From Rattus norvegicus (taxonomy: Eukaryota > Chordata > Mammalia > Rodentia > Muridae), in contig NC_086024.1 in NCBI RefSeq assembly GCF_036323735.1, forward strand, positions 128,858,053 through 128,922,052: a stretch of 64,000 nt of DNA. The letters run 5' to 3'. The notes beneath the pieces are model-generated. The model ran no database searches. It was given only the letters and a program-made list of their open reading frames with translations, and had not been told where the DNA came from. Shown here in pieces: positions 22,829-36,300 of this stretch (position 1 is its first letter; each line of letters starts with the position of its first letter). A program made the translations under genes and the position numbers.

Positions 22829-25430
22829 GCAGCAGGAAATGGCACCTCTCTGGTTTATCTAATGCAGGAATAGTTTGATGCCTGAGCAAGCTCTTCTCGT
22901 TCACTCAGGTGTTGGTGAACACTTGAGTCACAGCCCTTTGCTGACTATGAAGAAGCATGGGCGATGCTGGCTGCAGTGCCTGCCATATTCTTGCTTCCTG
23001 TTCCTCTGAGTACCTGCCTACAGTGCGATTGCCACATCAACATTTCCAAAGATGCTGTGCCATTCTCTATTTCTTCTGCTGTCCAGGAAGTCTTTGAATT
23101 CTAGTCCTCCAACCACACATCACCTAGAGGAACAAGTTCTTGTTATATGCCTGCATTTGGAATCATTTCCTATAACGTAGCTGCAGGCATTGGGGTATCG
23201 TGGGGGAGTAAATGGTAGTCAGGATGTTGATGGTTATTATCAGTATTCTCAGCACTATTGCTCCCTATACTATAGTGCTGCATGACAGGTATTCTCTGAT
23301 CATTGCTGTGTAGACCTGCAACCCCCTCAATGTGGCCTCTGTCAGGTAGTTGGGTGAAGACCTCAAGGCAGCTATACGTCAGAGTTTCATTAGACCCGGT
23401 GTGTCCGTGGCAGAAGCAAGGACAGTAAGGAAAATGGTGAGCTTGAGACACCACCCCTCAGCTGCTTCCCCTTGTTAAATTTTAAGAAATGGATGCTCAG
23501 CATGGAGAAACACTGAGCGATACAGGCAGTTCCCAGGCATTGAACCTCACAGAACAGCAGTGTTTGAAGGCACCTATCTTTCCCCTCCACAGTCTGTTAC
23601 CTCTATTGCACACTGGGTCGCTCCACTTAGAGGCTTCTTTACCAAGACAATATTTGGTTGCCAAGAGGCATGCACACTATCATCCCTCAAGGAATGAGGA
23701 GATGTAAACCCTGATTTCTAGGTTCAAGACTCCCTCATTAGAAGGAATTTATTTTGGCTACAAGTTTCAGACCCCCAGAATGGAAAGGATGAGATTTATT
23801 CAACAACATGCTCCTTAAAGAGCTGGTTAGAAGTCATGGTAGATGGAGGGATACTGCTGAATCAGGTCAATACTCAAAGAGTGCAGCTCAGGGTCTTGAC
23901 TAAGTTAGGCACGCTATCATTGTGACGTCACTTGGGTGCAGTTTTTTTTAAAGATTTATTTATTTATTTATTTATTTATTTAATATATGTGAATACACTG
24001 TCACTCTCTTCAAACACACCAGAAGAGGGCATCAGATACCATTATTGACGGTTGTGAGTCACCGTGCGGTTGCTGGGAATTGAACTCAGGTCCTCTGGAA
24101 GAGCAGTCAGTGCTCTTAACTGCTGAGCAATCTCTCCAGCCCCTTGGGTGCAGTTAATACGTGGGTCCCTTTTTCTCTCAATCCCTTAGTCCTGCGTGTG
24201 ATAATTCAGTGCTCACTGGGAAGGAATGCTATGGCAACAGGAAATGGTACATCTTTCATTTGTCTAATGCAGTAATAGTGTGCGGTATGAGCAAGCTCTG
24301 CTCATCCATTCCTCTGTTGGTGGACACTTGAGTCACAGATCTTTGCAACTATGAGAAAGCAAGATGGATGCTGGTTGCAGTGCCTGCATGTCCTTGCATC
24401 CTGTTCCTCTGAGTACCTGCCTACAGTGTGATTGCTGCATCAACCTCTCCAAAGATGTTGCGCCATTTCACATTTCTACTTCTGTACAGGAAGACCTTGG
24501 ACAACTAGCCCTCCCAGGCTGGGCCAACCACACATGATCTGGAAAGATGATGCTTTGCATCAGCTTGTGTGTTTAATGACTTTTCTGATGTAGCTGAAGA
24601 GGATGTGTAAGGATGGGGGTGAAAAAGAAGCCAGGAGCTCAGTGACTCTTATTATCACCATCTTTACTATTCCTATGGCTCCCATTGTGCTCCATGGTAG
24701 ATACTCTCTGACTATTGATGTGTGAGTGGGCACGTGAAAGCACCTCTTTCATATAGTTTGCTCAACATCACAAGATGATCAGTTGTCAGACTATGATTAT
24801 ACCTGTTGAGCCCTCTGATAGAAGCAAGCAAGGAAGGACTAGACACTAATATTTTTGAGAACCTCATATCACCCCATTTCAGAGCTATTTCCTCTTGTTA
24901 ACTTTGTTCAAAATGGATGTTCAGCATGTTGAAACCCCTAAACCATTCATGAACTGCTCAAGTGTGGAGATTAGGGAACTGCAGTTTTATGGACTTATCT
25001 TCCCCTCCACTGTCTGCCACCCCTAATGCACACTCGGTCTCTCCCTTTAGAGGGTTATTCACATAGAATATTTGATTGTTAGGAAGTTGAGAAGCCTAGT
25101 CCTCAGGGTACGAGGAGAAATAAACTGTAATACCTAGTTCCTAGGCTCCTATAATCAGTGAAGTAAGACTTTGGACACAAGTTCCAGAAACATCTCGGAA
25201 GCATCATTAAACACTAGGCTCCTTAGAAAGCTGGGATGATGTCAGAGAGAATGGAGGATACAGCTCAATCATATCAATACTGATGGGGTGAGCGTGGTGT
25301 CCAGCTCATGGTCTTGGTTGACAGTTAGACACATTGCCATTGTGGGCACACATGGGTGCTTTCAACAGATGCCTCCCTTCTTCTCTAACCCTAAGGTCAT
25401 ATGTGTGGTGTCTCAGTGCACACTAGGAAG
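22829..25430. repeat. Internal 1.4-kb tandem duplication
   Basis: 22,829-24,237 and 24,238-25,430 are diverged direct copies. Both start with caggaaatgg, then a tgcag-aatagt run and gagcaagctct, and both later carry ttccccttgttaa-like and ctcagtg-acact motifs. The first copy holds a B2 SINE. Unit 3 has a single copy (51,255-52,400). Confidence 0.78.
23944..24142 (-). mobile_element. B2 SINE
   Basis: On the minus strand it starts ggctggagagattgctcagc with pol III A/B-box sequence and ends in the (TAAA)n-type tail seen on the plus strand as repeated attt. The 13-bp duplication cttgggtgcagtt flanks it (23,931-23,943 and 24,143-24,155). Confidence 0.93.
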
Positions 25431-25984
25431 ACATCCTGTGTTTGTGGTTCTCTGCTGACCACAGGTCCACCCGTCACTGTGTATTTTCAGGAGCTTTGAG
25501 GCTCAGGTGTGTCTCAACTTGGATGGATAGTTTTCCCTCTGCCTGCAGGCCTCTGCTGTGTTTCCAAGCTCACAGGATTCTCCATGGACACCTAGCACTC
25601 CACATGAATTCACCTTGGCTTCCTCTTCTCTTCTATGTAGGCACTAAACTGTCTCAGCCCCTGAGCTGAACCATCTACTCTTCTCTCCAGATCTTCCCTG
25701 ATGTTTGCTGACACTGCCCTCAATGGCAATTACCAACCCCCAGCCCTGCCCCCCTTTCTGCCCTGTAGCTACCTGTGTCTACATTGCCAAGACAGGAGCA
25801 GTGATTGACCTTTGACCCCTGCCAAGGTCCCTGTAGCTGTGAGTGACTGGGAGAACACACGGAGCGAGGCTCTTTGCCATCTAGTTTCTGTGATGATCTT
25901 TTGCAAAACCAATGTCATCAAGGTTTCAGAGAAATGGGTCCATTTTAATTTGCCTTGAACAAAATTTTCTGCCAGTTCATCAGT

Positions 25985-26043
25985 CTACCTCTTCCTCTTC
26001 TTCCTCCTTCTCCTCTTCCTCCTTCTCCTCCTCTTCCTCCTCA
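25985..26043. repeat. Polypyrimidine (CTT/CCT)n tract
   Basis: A near-pure pyrimidine run downstream of the serpin polyadenylation site. The unit 3 counterpart near 53,850-53,890 is also pyrimidine-rich. Confidence 0.8.
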
Positions 26044-26422
26044 TCTGACCTCACCACATAACTCCTCACCTGTTCCTATGTCTCTGTGGGTCCTCTCTGT
26101 GAAGCATTCAGAGTCTTGATTCATCATCCACCTTCCAACCACAAGTTTAATACCCAAGGATCAGATACCTTGCTTGGTGTAGTTTGTCTTAGTGTCATCA
26201 GAGAACTTAGAAACCACAGTGTCTAGCTGTGTATCATGGGGAAAAGATGAAGCTTCTGTGTTCATCTGTTTCTGCATTTATTAAAGGGAGTAACAATAGC
26301 ATATAGGTCACATCGTCTGAGAGATTATATGACTATCTTTATTCCCTGTTGTCACCAGAGCCCACTCCCTGCCAACAGGAGATGAATGAACAATGTCTGG
26401 ACACATTCTGTGCAGGTAGACA

Positions 26423-27107
26423 TTTATTGATCCTTTACTCCTACCCTTCCTTTGCTTTCAAACCGTCCTCTGAGTTTGGTCGGCTGGGAACTTAAGAAAA
26501 GTTGACTACTCTGCTGTGATTAGGAATGCTAGCAGGAAAGGAGCTCGTGTGAGCATCAGGCCACTGAGAAGTGAGGGATCCAGTAGTGTGGAGAGGGTCT
26601 GCAGGCCCTGCAAGGCTCAGTGGGTAGAACAGGAGTGTAGTAGTGCAAGAATGAGGCAGAAACTGGGCACATGGTTCCAGATGCTGCAAATTGACTCAGG
26701 GAAGCAAGTTCCCAACTTGTGCCTTGGCCTGTTGTGCATACGGAATGACCAGTGAGCTTGCATATTCCACCAACATTGCAGAAGCAGAAGAGAGACATGA
26801 GCAGATTATATCTGGGCAATGGACCTAATGTTGGGCCCAGGTTTTTGGTAGAGGCAGACAAAGGGGAGCAATCATGGGGAGAGGAAGAAAGGAAGAGTTC
26901 AGGCTCAGGAATAGGACCTAGTGTGGCCAAGAGGACTAGGAGCCTGACACAGACCATCCACCAGCTCCTGTGCTGTGAGACTAGTGAAGACAGTCAAAGT
27001 CACTGTTTAATTGCAAACATGCCACAGCCTATCAGAGGATGGAAGCCAAAAAGCACATAGAGACTCAATCTGTTAACTTGGAAAGAAGCCCCACATCTTG
27101 GGAAGTT
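26423..27107 (-). other. Predicted 3' UTR and poly(A) signal of the intact serpin gene
   Basis: About 680 bp follow the stop codon. An AATAAA reads on the minus strand at 26,428-26,423. The same signal sits at the matching place in unit 3 (54,285-54,290, and again at 53,295-53,300), which supports it as the shared polyadenylation site. Confidence 0.55.
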
Positions 27108-27308
27108 CTAGTTTTCTAAAGGGTTGATTACCTTGCGCATAAAAGAGATAAGCTCAGAATTTGGTTCTAAAACCATGTAGAGGAATTTCCTGACAAAGTT
27201 AACAAACGTATCATTAAGTTTTGCAGGCCTGAAGTTATATTCGACTCTCGTAGTGGCCTCTGCTTCTGTGCCTGTCTCAGCCATGCCCAGCACAGTGTTG
27301 TGGATCAT
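27108..27308 (-). CDS. Serpina3-like: Serpin coding exon 5 with reactive-centre loop
   Basis: The acceptor is CTCCCTACAG at 27,309 and the stop codon ends at 27,108. The hinge ETGTEAEATT is followed by RVEYNFRPAK. By alignment to human SERPINA3 (Leu-Ser at P1-P1') the scissile position is Arg-Pro. The C-terminus ends in KVINPLEN. The exon lies 10.4 kb from exon 4 because an LTR element and a full-length L1 occupy intron 4. Confidence 0.86.
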   Translation of the reverse strand: MIHNTVLGMAETGTEAEATTRVEYNFRPAKLNDTFVNFVRKFLYMVLEPNSELISFMRKVINPLEN

Positions 27309-30300
27309 CTGTAGGGAGAGAAAGACATCACTCAATGGAGACCGGGAGGGAGGGAAAGAGGCTTGGAGCAAGCAGTGACAAATGGTTTTATCTGCTAGTG
27401 AAATTCTTTGTTCCTTCCACGAGCTGGATTACTCAAGTCTCTGCTCAGGGTGTGAGATGAGGCATGCCCTTGGTCTTCTCAGTGTCTGAACCTGTACTAC
27501 CATCGAACCACTACAACAGGAGGACAGGAGTAGGCAATGCCAGGCATTTTCCCATAGGCAGCCTCCCAACAGCTATACATTAAACAGCGAGTGCACTGGC
27601 AGCCATGCAGGTTTCTGTTGAGTATTGTTATCTATTGTAATGCTAACTGTGGAGGCCACTAGGACCTGGTTGTTTCAGAAGAAGACAGGGTCTGCACTTA
27701 GATGGTAAGTGACACTGTCCCCAAGTTATTTCTGGTTGATGAATAAAGCAATCATGATGCCAACAGCCAATGGCTAAGCAAAATAGAGATAATTAGGGTT
27801 TAGGTTCCTGGGCTTGGGGTTCAAGAAGAACCACCAGGAAGAAGCAGTGCAGGAAGAGGAAAGAGAAACCACCACCATGGGTTCAGAATCAAGAGAAATA
27901 TAATGTTTTTACTTTTATATATAGAGGGATATAAGTATATTTATTCACAGAAATATTACTCTCCAAAGAATGGAGAAATACAAAAATTGATATACACGCT
28001 CTAGGTAAAGAAGGGAGATATCAGTTGAAATTGATGAATAAATAAATCCAGGCTTTGAGATCAATATATAGTAGACTAAGTCATGAACACAGATAAAAAG
28101 AAAACGTGCTGAACAAGCTAATTAGAAAGCGCTTGGTAGGAGACACCGCCGGAACCTGAAAGAAACAGACCTGATAAACAGTTCTCTGCACCCAAATCCC
28201 GTGAGAGGGAGAGCTAAACCTTCAGAGAGGCAGACAAGCCTGGGAAACCAGAAGTGACTGCTCCCTGCACACACATCTCGGACGCCAGAGGAAAAAGCCA
28301 AAGACCATCTGGAACCCTGGTGCACTGAAGCTCCCGGAAGGGGCGGCACAGGTCTTCCTGGTTGCTGCTGCTGCAGAGAGCCCGTGGGGAGCACCCCACG
28401 AGCGAACCTGAGCCTCGGGACCACAGGTAAGACCAAATTTCCTGCTGCAAGAAAGCTGCCTGGTGAGCTTGGGACACAGGAAAGCAGAATTTCTCTAGAA
28501 CCGGGCACGTTCTGTGTTTACCGGAAGTCCCACACCCGCGGATCCCGGCCCGCAGCAGCTCTCTGCTCCCAGACCCGGTGAGAGAGAGACCCAACCGCCT
28601 GGTCAGGTGGGCACTCCTGAGGCTGCAGAGCGGAAGAGACCACCAACACTGCTCACCCCTGCCCACATCCCTGGCCCAAGAGGAAACTGTATAAGGCCTC
28701 TGGGCTCCCGTGGGGTAGGGCCCAGGAGCGGCAGGACCCCTGTGCCTGAGACACCGCCGGAACCTGAAAGAAACAGACCTGATAAACAGTTCTCTGCACC
28801 CAAATCCCGTGGGAGGGAGAGCTAAACCTTCAGAGAGGCAGACAAGCCTGGGAAACCAGAAGTGACTGCTCCCTGCACACACATCTCGGACGCCAGAGGA
28901 AAAAGCCAAAGACCATCTGGAACCCTGGTGCACTGAAGCTCCCGGAAGGGGCGGCACAGGTCTTCCTGGTTGCTGCTGCTGCAGAGAGCCCGTGGGGAGC
29001 ACCCCACGAGCGAACCTGAGCCTCGGGACCACAGGTAAGACCAAATTTTCTGCTGCAAGAAAGCTGCCTGGTGAACTCAAGACACAGGCCCACAGGAACA
29101 GCTGAAGACCTGTAGAGAGGAAAAACTACACACCAGAAAGCAGAACACTCTGTCCCCATAACTGACTGAAAGAGAGGAAAACAGGTCTACAGCACTCCTG
29201 TCACACAGGCTTATAGGACAGTCTAGCCACTGTCAGAAATAGCAGAACAAAGTAACACTAGAGATAATCTGATGGCGAGAGGCAAGCGCAGGAACCCAAG
29301 CAACAGAAACCAAGACTACATGCCATCATCGGAGCCCAATTCTCCCACCCAAACAAACATGGAATATCCAAACACACCAGAAAAGCAAGATCTAGTTACA
29401 AAATCATATTTGATCATGATGCTGGAGGACTTCAAGAAAGACATGAACACACTTAGGGAAGCACAGGAAAACATTAATAAACAAGTAAAAGCCTACAGAG
29501 AGGAATCGCAAAAATCCCTGAAAGAATTCCAGGAAAACACAATCAAACAGTTGAAGGAATTAAAAATGGAAATAGAAGCAATCAAGAAAGAACACATGGA
29601 AACAACCCTGGATATAGAAAACCAAAAGAAGAGACAAGGAGCTGTAGATACAAGCCTCACCAACAGAATTCAAGAGATGGAAGAGAGAATCTCAGGAGCA
29701 GAAGATTCCATAGAAATCATTGACTCAACTGTCAAAGATAATGTAAAGCGGAAAAAGCTACTGGTCCAAAACATACAGGAAATCCAGGACTCAATGAGAA
29801 GATCAAACCTAAGGATAATAGGTATAGAAGAGAGTGAAGACTCCCAGCTCAAAGGACCAGTAAATATCTTCAACAAAATCATAGAAGAAAACTTCCCTAA
29901 CCTAAAAAAAGAGATACCCATAGACATACAAGAAGCCTACAGAACTCCAAATAGATTGGACCAGAAAAGAAACACCTCCCGTCACATAATTGTCAAAACA
30001 CCAAACGCACAAAATAAAGAAAGAATATTAAAAGCAGTAAGGGAAAAAGGTCAAGTAACATATAAAGGGAGACCTATCAGAATCACACCAGACTTCTCGC
30101 CAGAAACTATGAAGGCCAGAAGATCCTGGACTGATGTCATACAGACCCTAAGAGAACACAAATGCCAGCCCAGGTTACTGTATCCAGCAAAACTCTCAAT
30201 TAACATTGATGGAGAAACCAAGATATTCCGTGACAAAACCAAATTTACACAATATCTTTCTACAAATCCAGCACTACAAAGGATAATAAATGGTAAAGCC

Positions 30301-33300
30301 CAACATAAGGAGGCAAGCTATACCCTAGAAGAAGCAAGAAACTAATCGTCTTGGCAACAAAACAAAGAGAATGAAAGCACACAAACATAACCTCACATCC
30401 AAATATGAATATAAAGGGAAGCAATAATCACTATTCCTTAATATCTCTCAATATCAATGGCCTCAACTCCCCAATAAAAAGACATAGATTAACAAACTGG
30501 ATACGCAATGAGGACCCTGCATTCTGCTGCCTACAGGAAACACACCTCAGAGACAAAGACAGACACTACCTCAGAGTGAAAGGCTGGAAAACAACTTTCC
30601 AAGCAAATGGTCAGAAGAAGCAAGCTGGAGTAGCCATTCTAATATCAAATAAAATCAATTTCCAACTAAAAGTCATCAAAAAAGATAAGGAAGGACACTT
30701 CATATTCATCAAAGGAAAAATCCACCAAGATGAACTCTCAATCCTAAATATCTATGCCCCAAATACAAGGGCACCTACATACGTAAAAGAAACCTTACTA
30801 AAGCTCAAAACACACATTGCACCTCACACAATAATAGTGGGAGACTTCAACACCCCACTCTCATCAATGGACAGATCATGGAAACAGAAATTAAACAGTG
30901 ATGTCGACAGACTAAGAGAAGTCATGAGCCAAATGGACTTAACGGATATTTATAGAACATTCTATCCTAAAGCAAAAGGATATACCTTCTTCTCAGCTCC
31001 TCATGGTACTTTCTCCAAAATTGACCATATAATTGGTCAAAAAACGGGCCTCAACAGGTACAGAAAGATAGAGATAATCCCATGCATGCTATCGGACCAC
31101 CACGGCCTAAAACTGGTCTTCAATAACAATAAGGGAAGAATGCCCACATATACGTGGAAATTGAACAATGCTCTACTCAATGATAACCTGGTCAAGGAAG
31201 AAATAAAGAAAGAAATTAAAAACTTTTTAGAATTTAATGAAAATGAAGATACAACATACCCAAACTTATGGGACACAATGAAAGCTGTGCTAAGAGGAAA
31301 ACTCATAGCGCTGAGTGCCTGCAGAAAGAAACAGGAAAGAGCATATGTCAGCAGCTTGACAGCACACCTAAAAGCTCTAGAACAAAAAGAAGCAAATACA
31401 CCCAGGAGGAGTAGAAGGCAGGAAATAATCAAACTCAGAGCTGAAATCAACCAAGTAGAAACAAAAAGGACCATAGAAAGAATCAACAGAACCAAAAGTT
31501 CGTTCTTTGAGAAAATCAACAAGATAGATAAACCCTTAGCCAGACTAACGAGAGGACACAGAGAGTGCGTCCAAATTAACAAAATTAGAAATGAAAAGGG
31601 AGACATAACTACAAATTCAGAGGAAATTCAAAAAATCATCAGATCTTACTATAAAAACCTATATTCAACAAAATTTGAAAATCTTCAGGAAATGGACAAT
31701 TTCCTAGACAGATACCAGGTATCGAAGTTAAATCAGGAACAGATAAACCAGTTAAACAACCCCATAACTCCTAAGGAAATAGAAGCAGTCATTAAAGGTC
31801 TTCCAACCAAAAAGAGCCCAGGTCCAGACGGGTTTAGTGCAGAATTCTATCAAACCTTCATAGAAGACCTCATACCAATATTATCCAAACTATTCCACAA
31901 AATTGAAACAGATGGAGCACTACCGAATTCCTTCTACGAAGCCACAATTACTCTTATACCTAAACCACACAAAGACACAACAAAGAAAGAGAACTTCAGA
32001 CCAATTTCCCTTATGAATATCGACGCAAAAATACTCAATAAAATTCTGGCAAACCGAATTCAAGAGCACATCAAAACAATCATCCACCATGATCAAGTAG
32101 GCTTCATCCCAGGCATGCAGGGATGGTTTAATATACGGAAAACCATCAACGTGATCCATCATATAAACAAACTGAAAGAACAAAACCACATGATCATTTC
32201 ATTAGATGCTGAGAAAGCATTTGACAAAATTCAACACCCCTTCATGATAAAAGTCCTGGAAAGAATAGGAATTCAAGGCCCATACCTAAACATAGTAAAA
32301 GCCATATACAGCAAACCAGTTGCTAACATTAAACTAAATGGAGAGAAACTCGAAGCAATCCCACTAAAATCAGGGACTAGACAAGGCTGCCCACTCTCTC
32401 CCTACTTATTCAATATAGTTCTTGAAGTTCTAGCCAGAGCAATCAGACAACAAAAGGAGATCAAGGGGATACAGATCGGAAAAGAAGAAGTCAAAATATC
32501 ACTATTTGCAGATGACATGATAGTATATTTAAGTGATCCCAAAAGTTCCACCAGAGAACTACTAAAGCTGATAAACAACTTCAGCAAAGTGGCTGGGTAT
32601 AAAATTAACTCAAATAAATCAGTTGCCTTCCTCTATACAAAAGAGAAACAAGCCGAGAAAGAAATTAGGGAAACGACACCCTTCATAATAGACCCAAATA
32701 ATATAAAGTACCTCGGTGTGACTTTAACCAAGCAAGTAAAAGATCTGTACAATAAGAACTTCAAGACACTGAGGAAAGAAATTGAAGAAGACCTCAGAAG
32801 ATGGAAAGATCTCCCATGCTCATGGATTGGCAGGATTAATATAGTAAAAATGGCCATTTTACCAAAAGCAATCTACAGATTCAATGCAATCCCCATCAAA
32901 ATTCCAATCCAATTCTTCAAAGAGTTAGACAGAACAATTTGCAAATTCATCTGGAATAACAAAAAACCCAGGATAGCTAAAGCTATCCTCAACAATAAAA
33001 GGACTTCAGGGGGAATCACTATCCCTGAACTCAAGCAGTATTACAGAGCAATAGTGATAAAAACTGCATGGTATTGGTACAGAGACAGACAGATAGACCA
33101 ATGGAATAGAATTGAAGACCCAGAAATGAACCCACACACCTATGGTCACTTGATTTTTGACAAAGGAGCCAAAACCATCCAATGGAAAAAAGATAGCATT
33201 TTCAGCAAATGGTGCTGGTTCAACTGGAGGGCAACATGTAGAAGAATGCAGATCGATCCATGCTTATCACCCTGTACAAAGCTTAAGTCCAAGTGGATCA

Positions 33301-36300
33301 AGGACCTCCACATCAAACCAGACACACTCAAACTAATAGAAGAAAAACTAGGGAAGCATCTGGAACACATGGGCACTGGAAAAAATTTCCTGAACAAAAC
33401 ACCAATGGCTTATGCTCTAAGATCAAGAATCGACAAATGGGATCTCATAAAACTGCAAAGCTTCTGTAAGGCAAAGGACACGGTGGTTAGGACAAAACGG
33501 CAACCAACAGATTGGGAAAAGATCTTTACCAATCCTACAACAGATAGAGGCCTTATATCCAAAATATACAAAGAACTCAAGAAGTTAGACCGCAGGGAAA
33601 CAAATAACCCTATTAAAAAATGGGGTTCAGAGCTAAACAAAGAATTCACAGCTGAGGAATGCCGAATGGCTGAGAAACACCTAAAGAAATGTTCAACATC
33701 TTTAGTCATAAGGGAAATGCAAATCAAAACAACCCTGAGATTTCACCTCACACCAGTGAGAATGGCTAAGATCAAAAACTCAGGTGACAGCAGATGCTGG
33801 CGAGGATGTGGAGAAAGAGGAACACTCCTCCATTGTTGGTGGGATTGCAGACTGGTAAAACCATTCTGGAAATCAGTCTGGAGGTTCCTCAGAAAATTGG
33901 ACATTGAACTGCCTGAGGATCCAGCTATACCTCGCTTGGGCATATACCCAAAAGATGCCTCAACATATAAAAGAGACACGTGCTCCACTATGTTCATCGC
34001 AGCCTTATTTATAATAGCCAGAAAATGGAAAGAACCCAGATGCCCTTCAACAGAGGAATGGATACAGAAAATGTGGTACATCTACACAATGGAATATTAC
34101 TCAGCTATCAAAAACAACGAGTCTATGAAATTCGTAGGCAAATGGTTGGAACTGGAAAATATCATCCTGAGTGAGCTAACCCAATCACAGAAAGACATAC
34201 ATGGTATGCACTCATTGATAAGTGGCTATTAGCCCAAATGCTTGAATTACCCTAGATCCCTAGAACAAACGAAACTCAAGACGGATGATCAAAATGTGAA
34301 TGCTTCACTCCTTCTTTAAATGAGGAAAAAGAATACCCTTGGCTGGGAAGGGAGAGGCAAAGATTAAAACAGAGACTGAAGGAACACCCATTCAGAGCCT
34401 GCCCCACAGGTGGCCCATACATATACAGCCACCCAATTGGACAAGATGGATGAAGCAAAGAAGTGCAGACCGACAGGAGCCGGATGTAGATCGCTCCTGA
34501 GAGACACAGCCAGAATACAGCAAATACAGAGGCGAATGCCAGCAGCAAACCACTGAGCTGAGAATAGGTCCCCCGTTGAAGGAATCAGAGAAAGAACTGG
34601 AAGAGCTTGAAGGGGCTCGAGACCCCAAAAGTACAACAATGCCAAGCAACCAGAGCTTCCAGGGACTAAGCCACTACCTAAAGACTATACATGGACTGAC
34701 CCTGGACTCTGACCCCATAGGTAGCAATGAATATCCTAGTAAGAGCACCAGTGGAAGGGGAAGCCCTGGGTCCTGCTAAGACTGAACCCCCAGTGAACTA
34801 GACTATGGGGGGAGGGCGGCAATGGGGGGAGGGTTGGGAGGGGAACACCCATAAGGAAGGGGAGGGGGGAGGGGGATTTGCCCGGAAACCGGGAAAGGGA
34901 ACAACACTTGAAATGTATATAAGAAATACTCAAGTTAATAAAAAAAAAAAAGAAAACGTAAGGTAATAATTAGTAATAATTGCTTTAATTATCAAAATTT
35001 AGGGTTTTTTATCAGTTCAGTGGTTTTAATGGTATTAAAAATACTCTGTGTGAGAGGTCAAAGTAGATCAGGACTAAATAAAAATGAGCCTGCTAAATTG
35101 AGTCAGTTTAACACTTTTGATGATGGTGGGTTGGGGGACTAAGCAGATAGACTGTGTATTTGTTTTAACAGGAAAGAAAAAAGGCTTTGGACTCCTTACA
35201 AAATAACAAGGATAAGATTTCATAGAGGAAGAGTCCCTGAATGTCTTGGCTACAGCCTGGAAGCAAAAAAAAAAAAAAAAAAATCAAAAAGACCAAACAG
35301 GACAGGTGACACGATTGCTAATCCCTCTACTTGGGAACAGCCCTGAAACTGGCTGAGACTTAAAAATACCTCTAGCCAGAACTTCAGCTATACATAGATG
35401 ATAAATCCTGTTGGCTATAGAATCCTCAAATTCGTCATGTCATCCTTTCATATGGCATGAATGAAGATTCATTTTGACTTGGTTATTAATCAAACTAATT
35501 TATAAGGGGTCATTATTCTTTCTCCTGCTCAAACAATGAGCAAAATTTCATCCTTTTTTTTTTTTTTTTTTTTTGGTTCTTTTTTTCGGAGCTGGGGACC
35601 GAAGCAAAATTTCATCCTTAACTCATCTGTTTACCTTGCCCATTCTATCAAATGTCTTCATTGAACGAAATACCAAGAGAGCAGACCTGATCAGCCTCAG
35701 GGATGCGGAAGTGACTCTCTGTTCCAGCTCCCTGCCTGATCATGCCTAAGCAGATGCTGTTTCCAGAGACTTCACTAAAGAAAAGCTTCAGAAAGGGCTG
35801 CTTATACCGATGACCTCGGTTCATCCAGTCTTTCAGATGGTTTCAGTCAGGACTTCAATTAAGCTCTGAACTTTCTCAACACATAAAGACAACAAATAAT
35901 GCCAGCTAAATTTATTTTGATTTAATTATTTGCCTCAATTCAGCATGAAGCAGATATAAACTGGCTGTCTTCCAAATCCCATAAGGAATATCGGAGACTG
36001 ACCACACAGTCACTAACAATTTTTCAAATTTTTGAAGCCACATCTATACATATTCAAATATATATTCCTTCTGAAATCTCTGATGGAATTGGACTAGTAA
36101 CAGTCTCACAATTGAACTTAAGTTCTTTAGCATTAAAGAAGGTGTTCTAGATTTAAAAGGATAGTTTTCATATGATAATACAAGTTAAAATAAAAAGTGG
36201 TTGGCATACAGAATTATAAATTCATTAAGTTAGGATAGTTGGCAAAATAATTAATGTAAATAATGTAATGGACTAGATGGTGTAAGTGTATATCATACCT

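Larger units (their letters stand above)
21106..26422. repeat. Downstream flank of duplication unit 2
   Basis: It matches 50,430-53,290 (for example gcaggaagccaacctcttct near 21,272 and 50,545) and 1-1,290. No coding gene was seen. It contains an internal tandem duplication (22,829-25,400), microsatellites and a B2 SINE. Confidence 0.82.
28108..34946 (+). mobile_element. Full-length LINE-1 with intact ORF1 and ORF2, antisense in serpin intron 4
   Basis: A 13-bp target duplication aaaaagaaaacgt flanks it (28,095-28,107 and 34,947-34,959). It has a GC-rich tandem 5' UTR (28,108-29,271), ORF1, a 59-nt spacer, ORF2, a 3' UTR with a G-rich tract, and an A tail. No stop interrupts either ORF. Near-identical flanking duplications and open ORFs indicate a recent insertion. 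It is absent from unit 3. Confidence 0.95.

Noticed and set aside
31037..31606. 189-codon minus-strand open frame inside L1 ORF2
   Set aside because: It is the mirror of the A-rich ORF2 coding strand; such frames are common and carry no motif.
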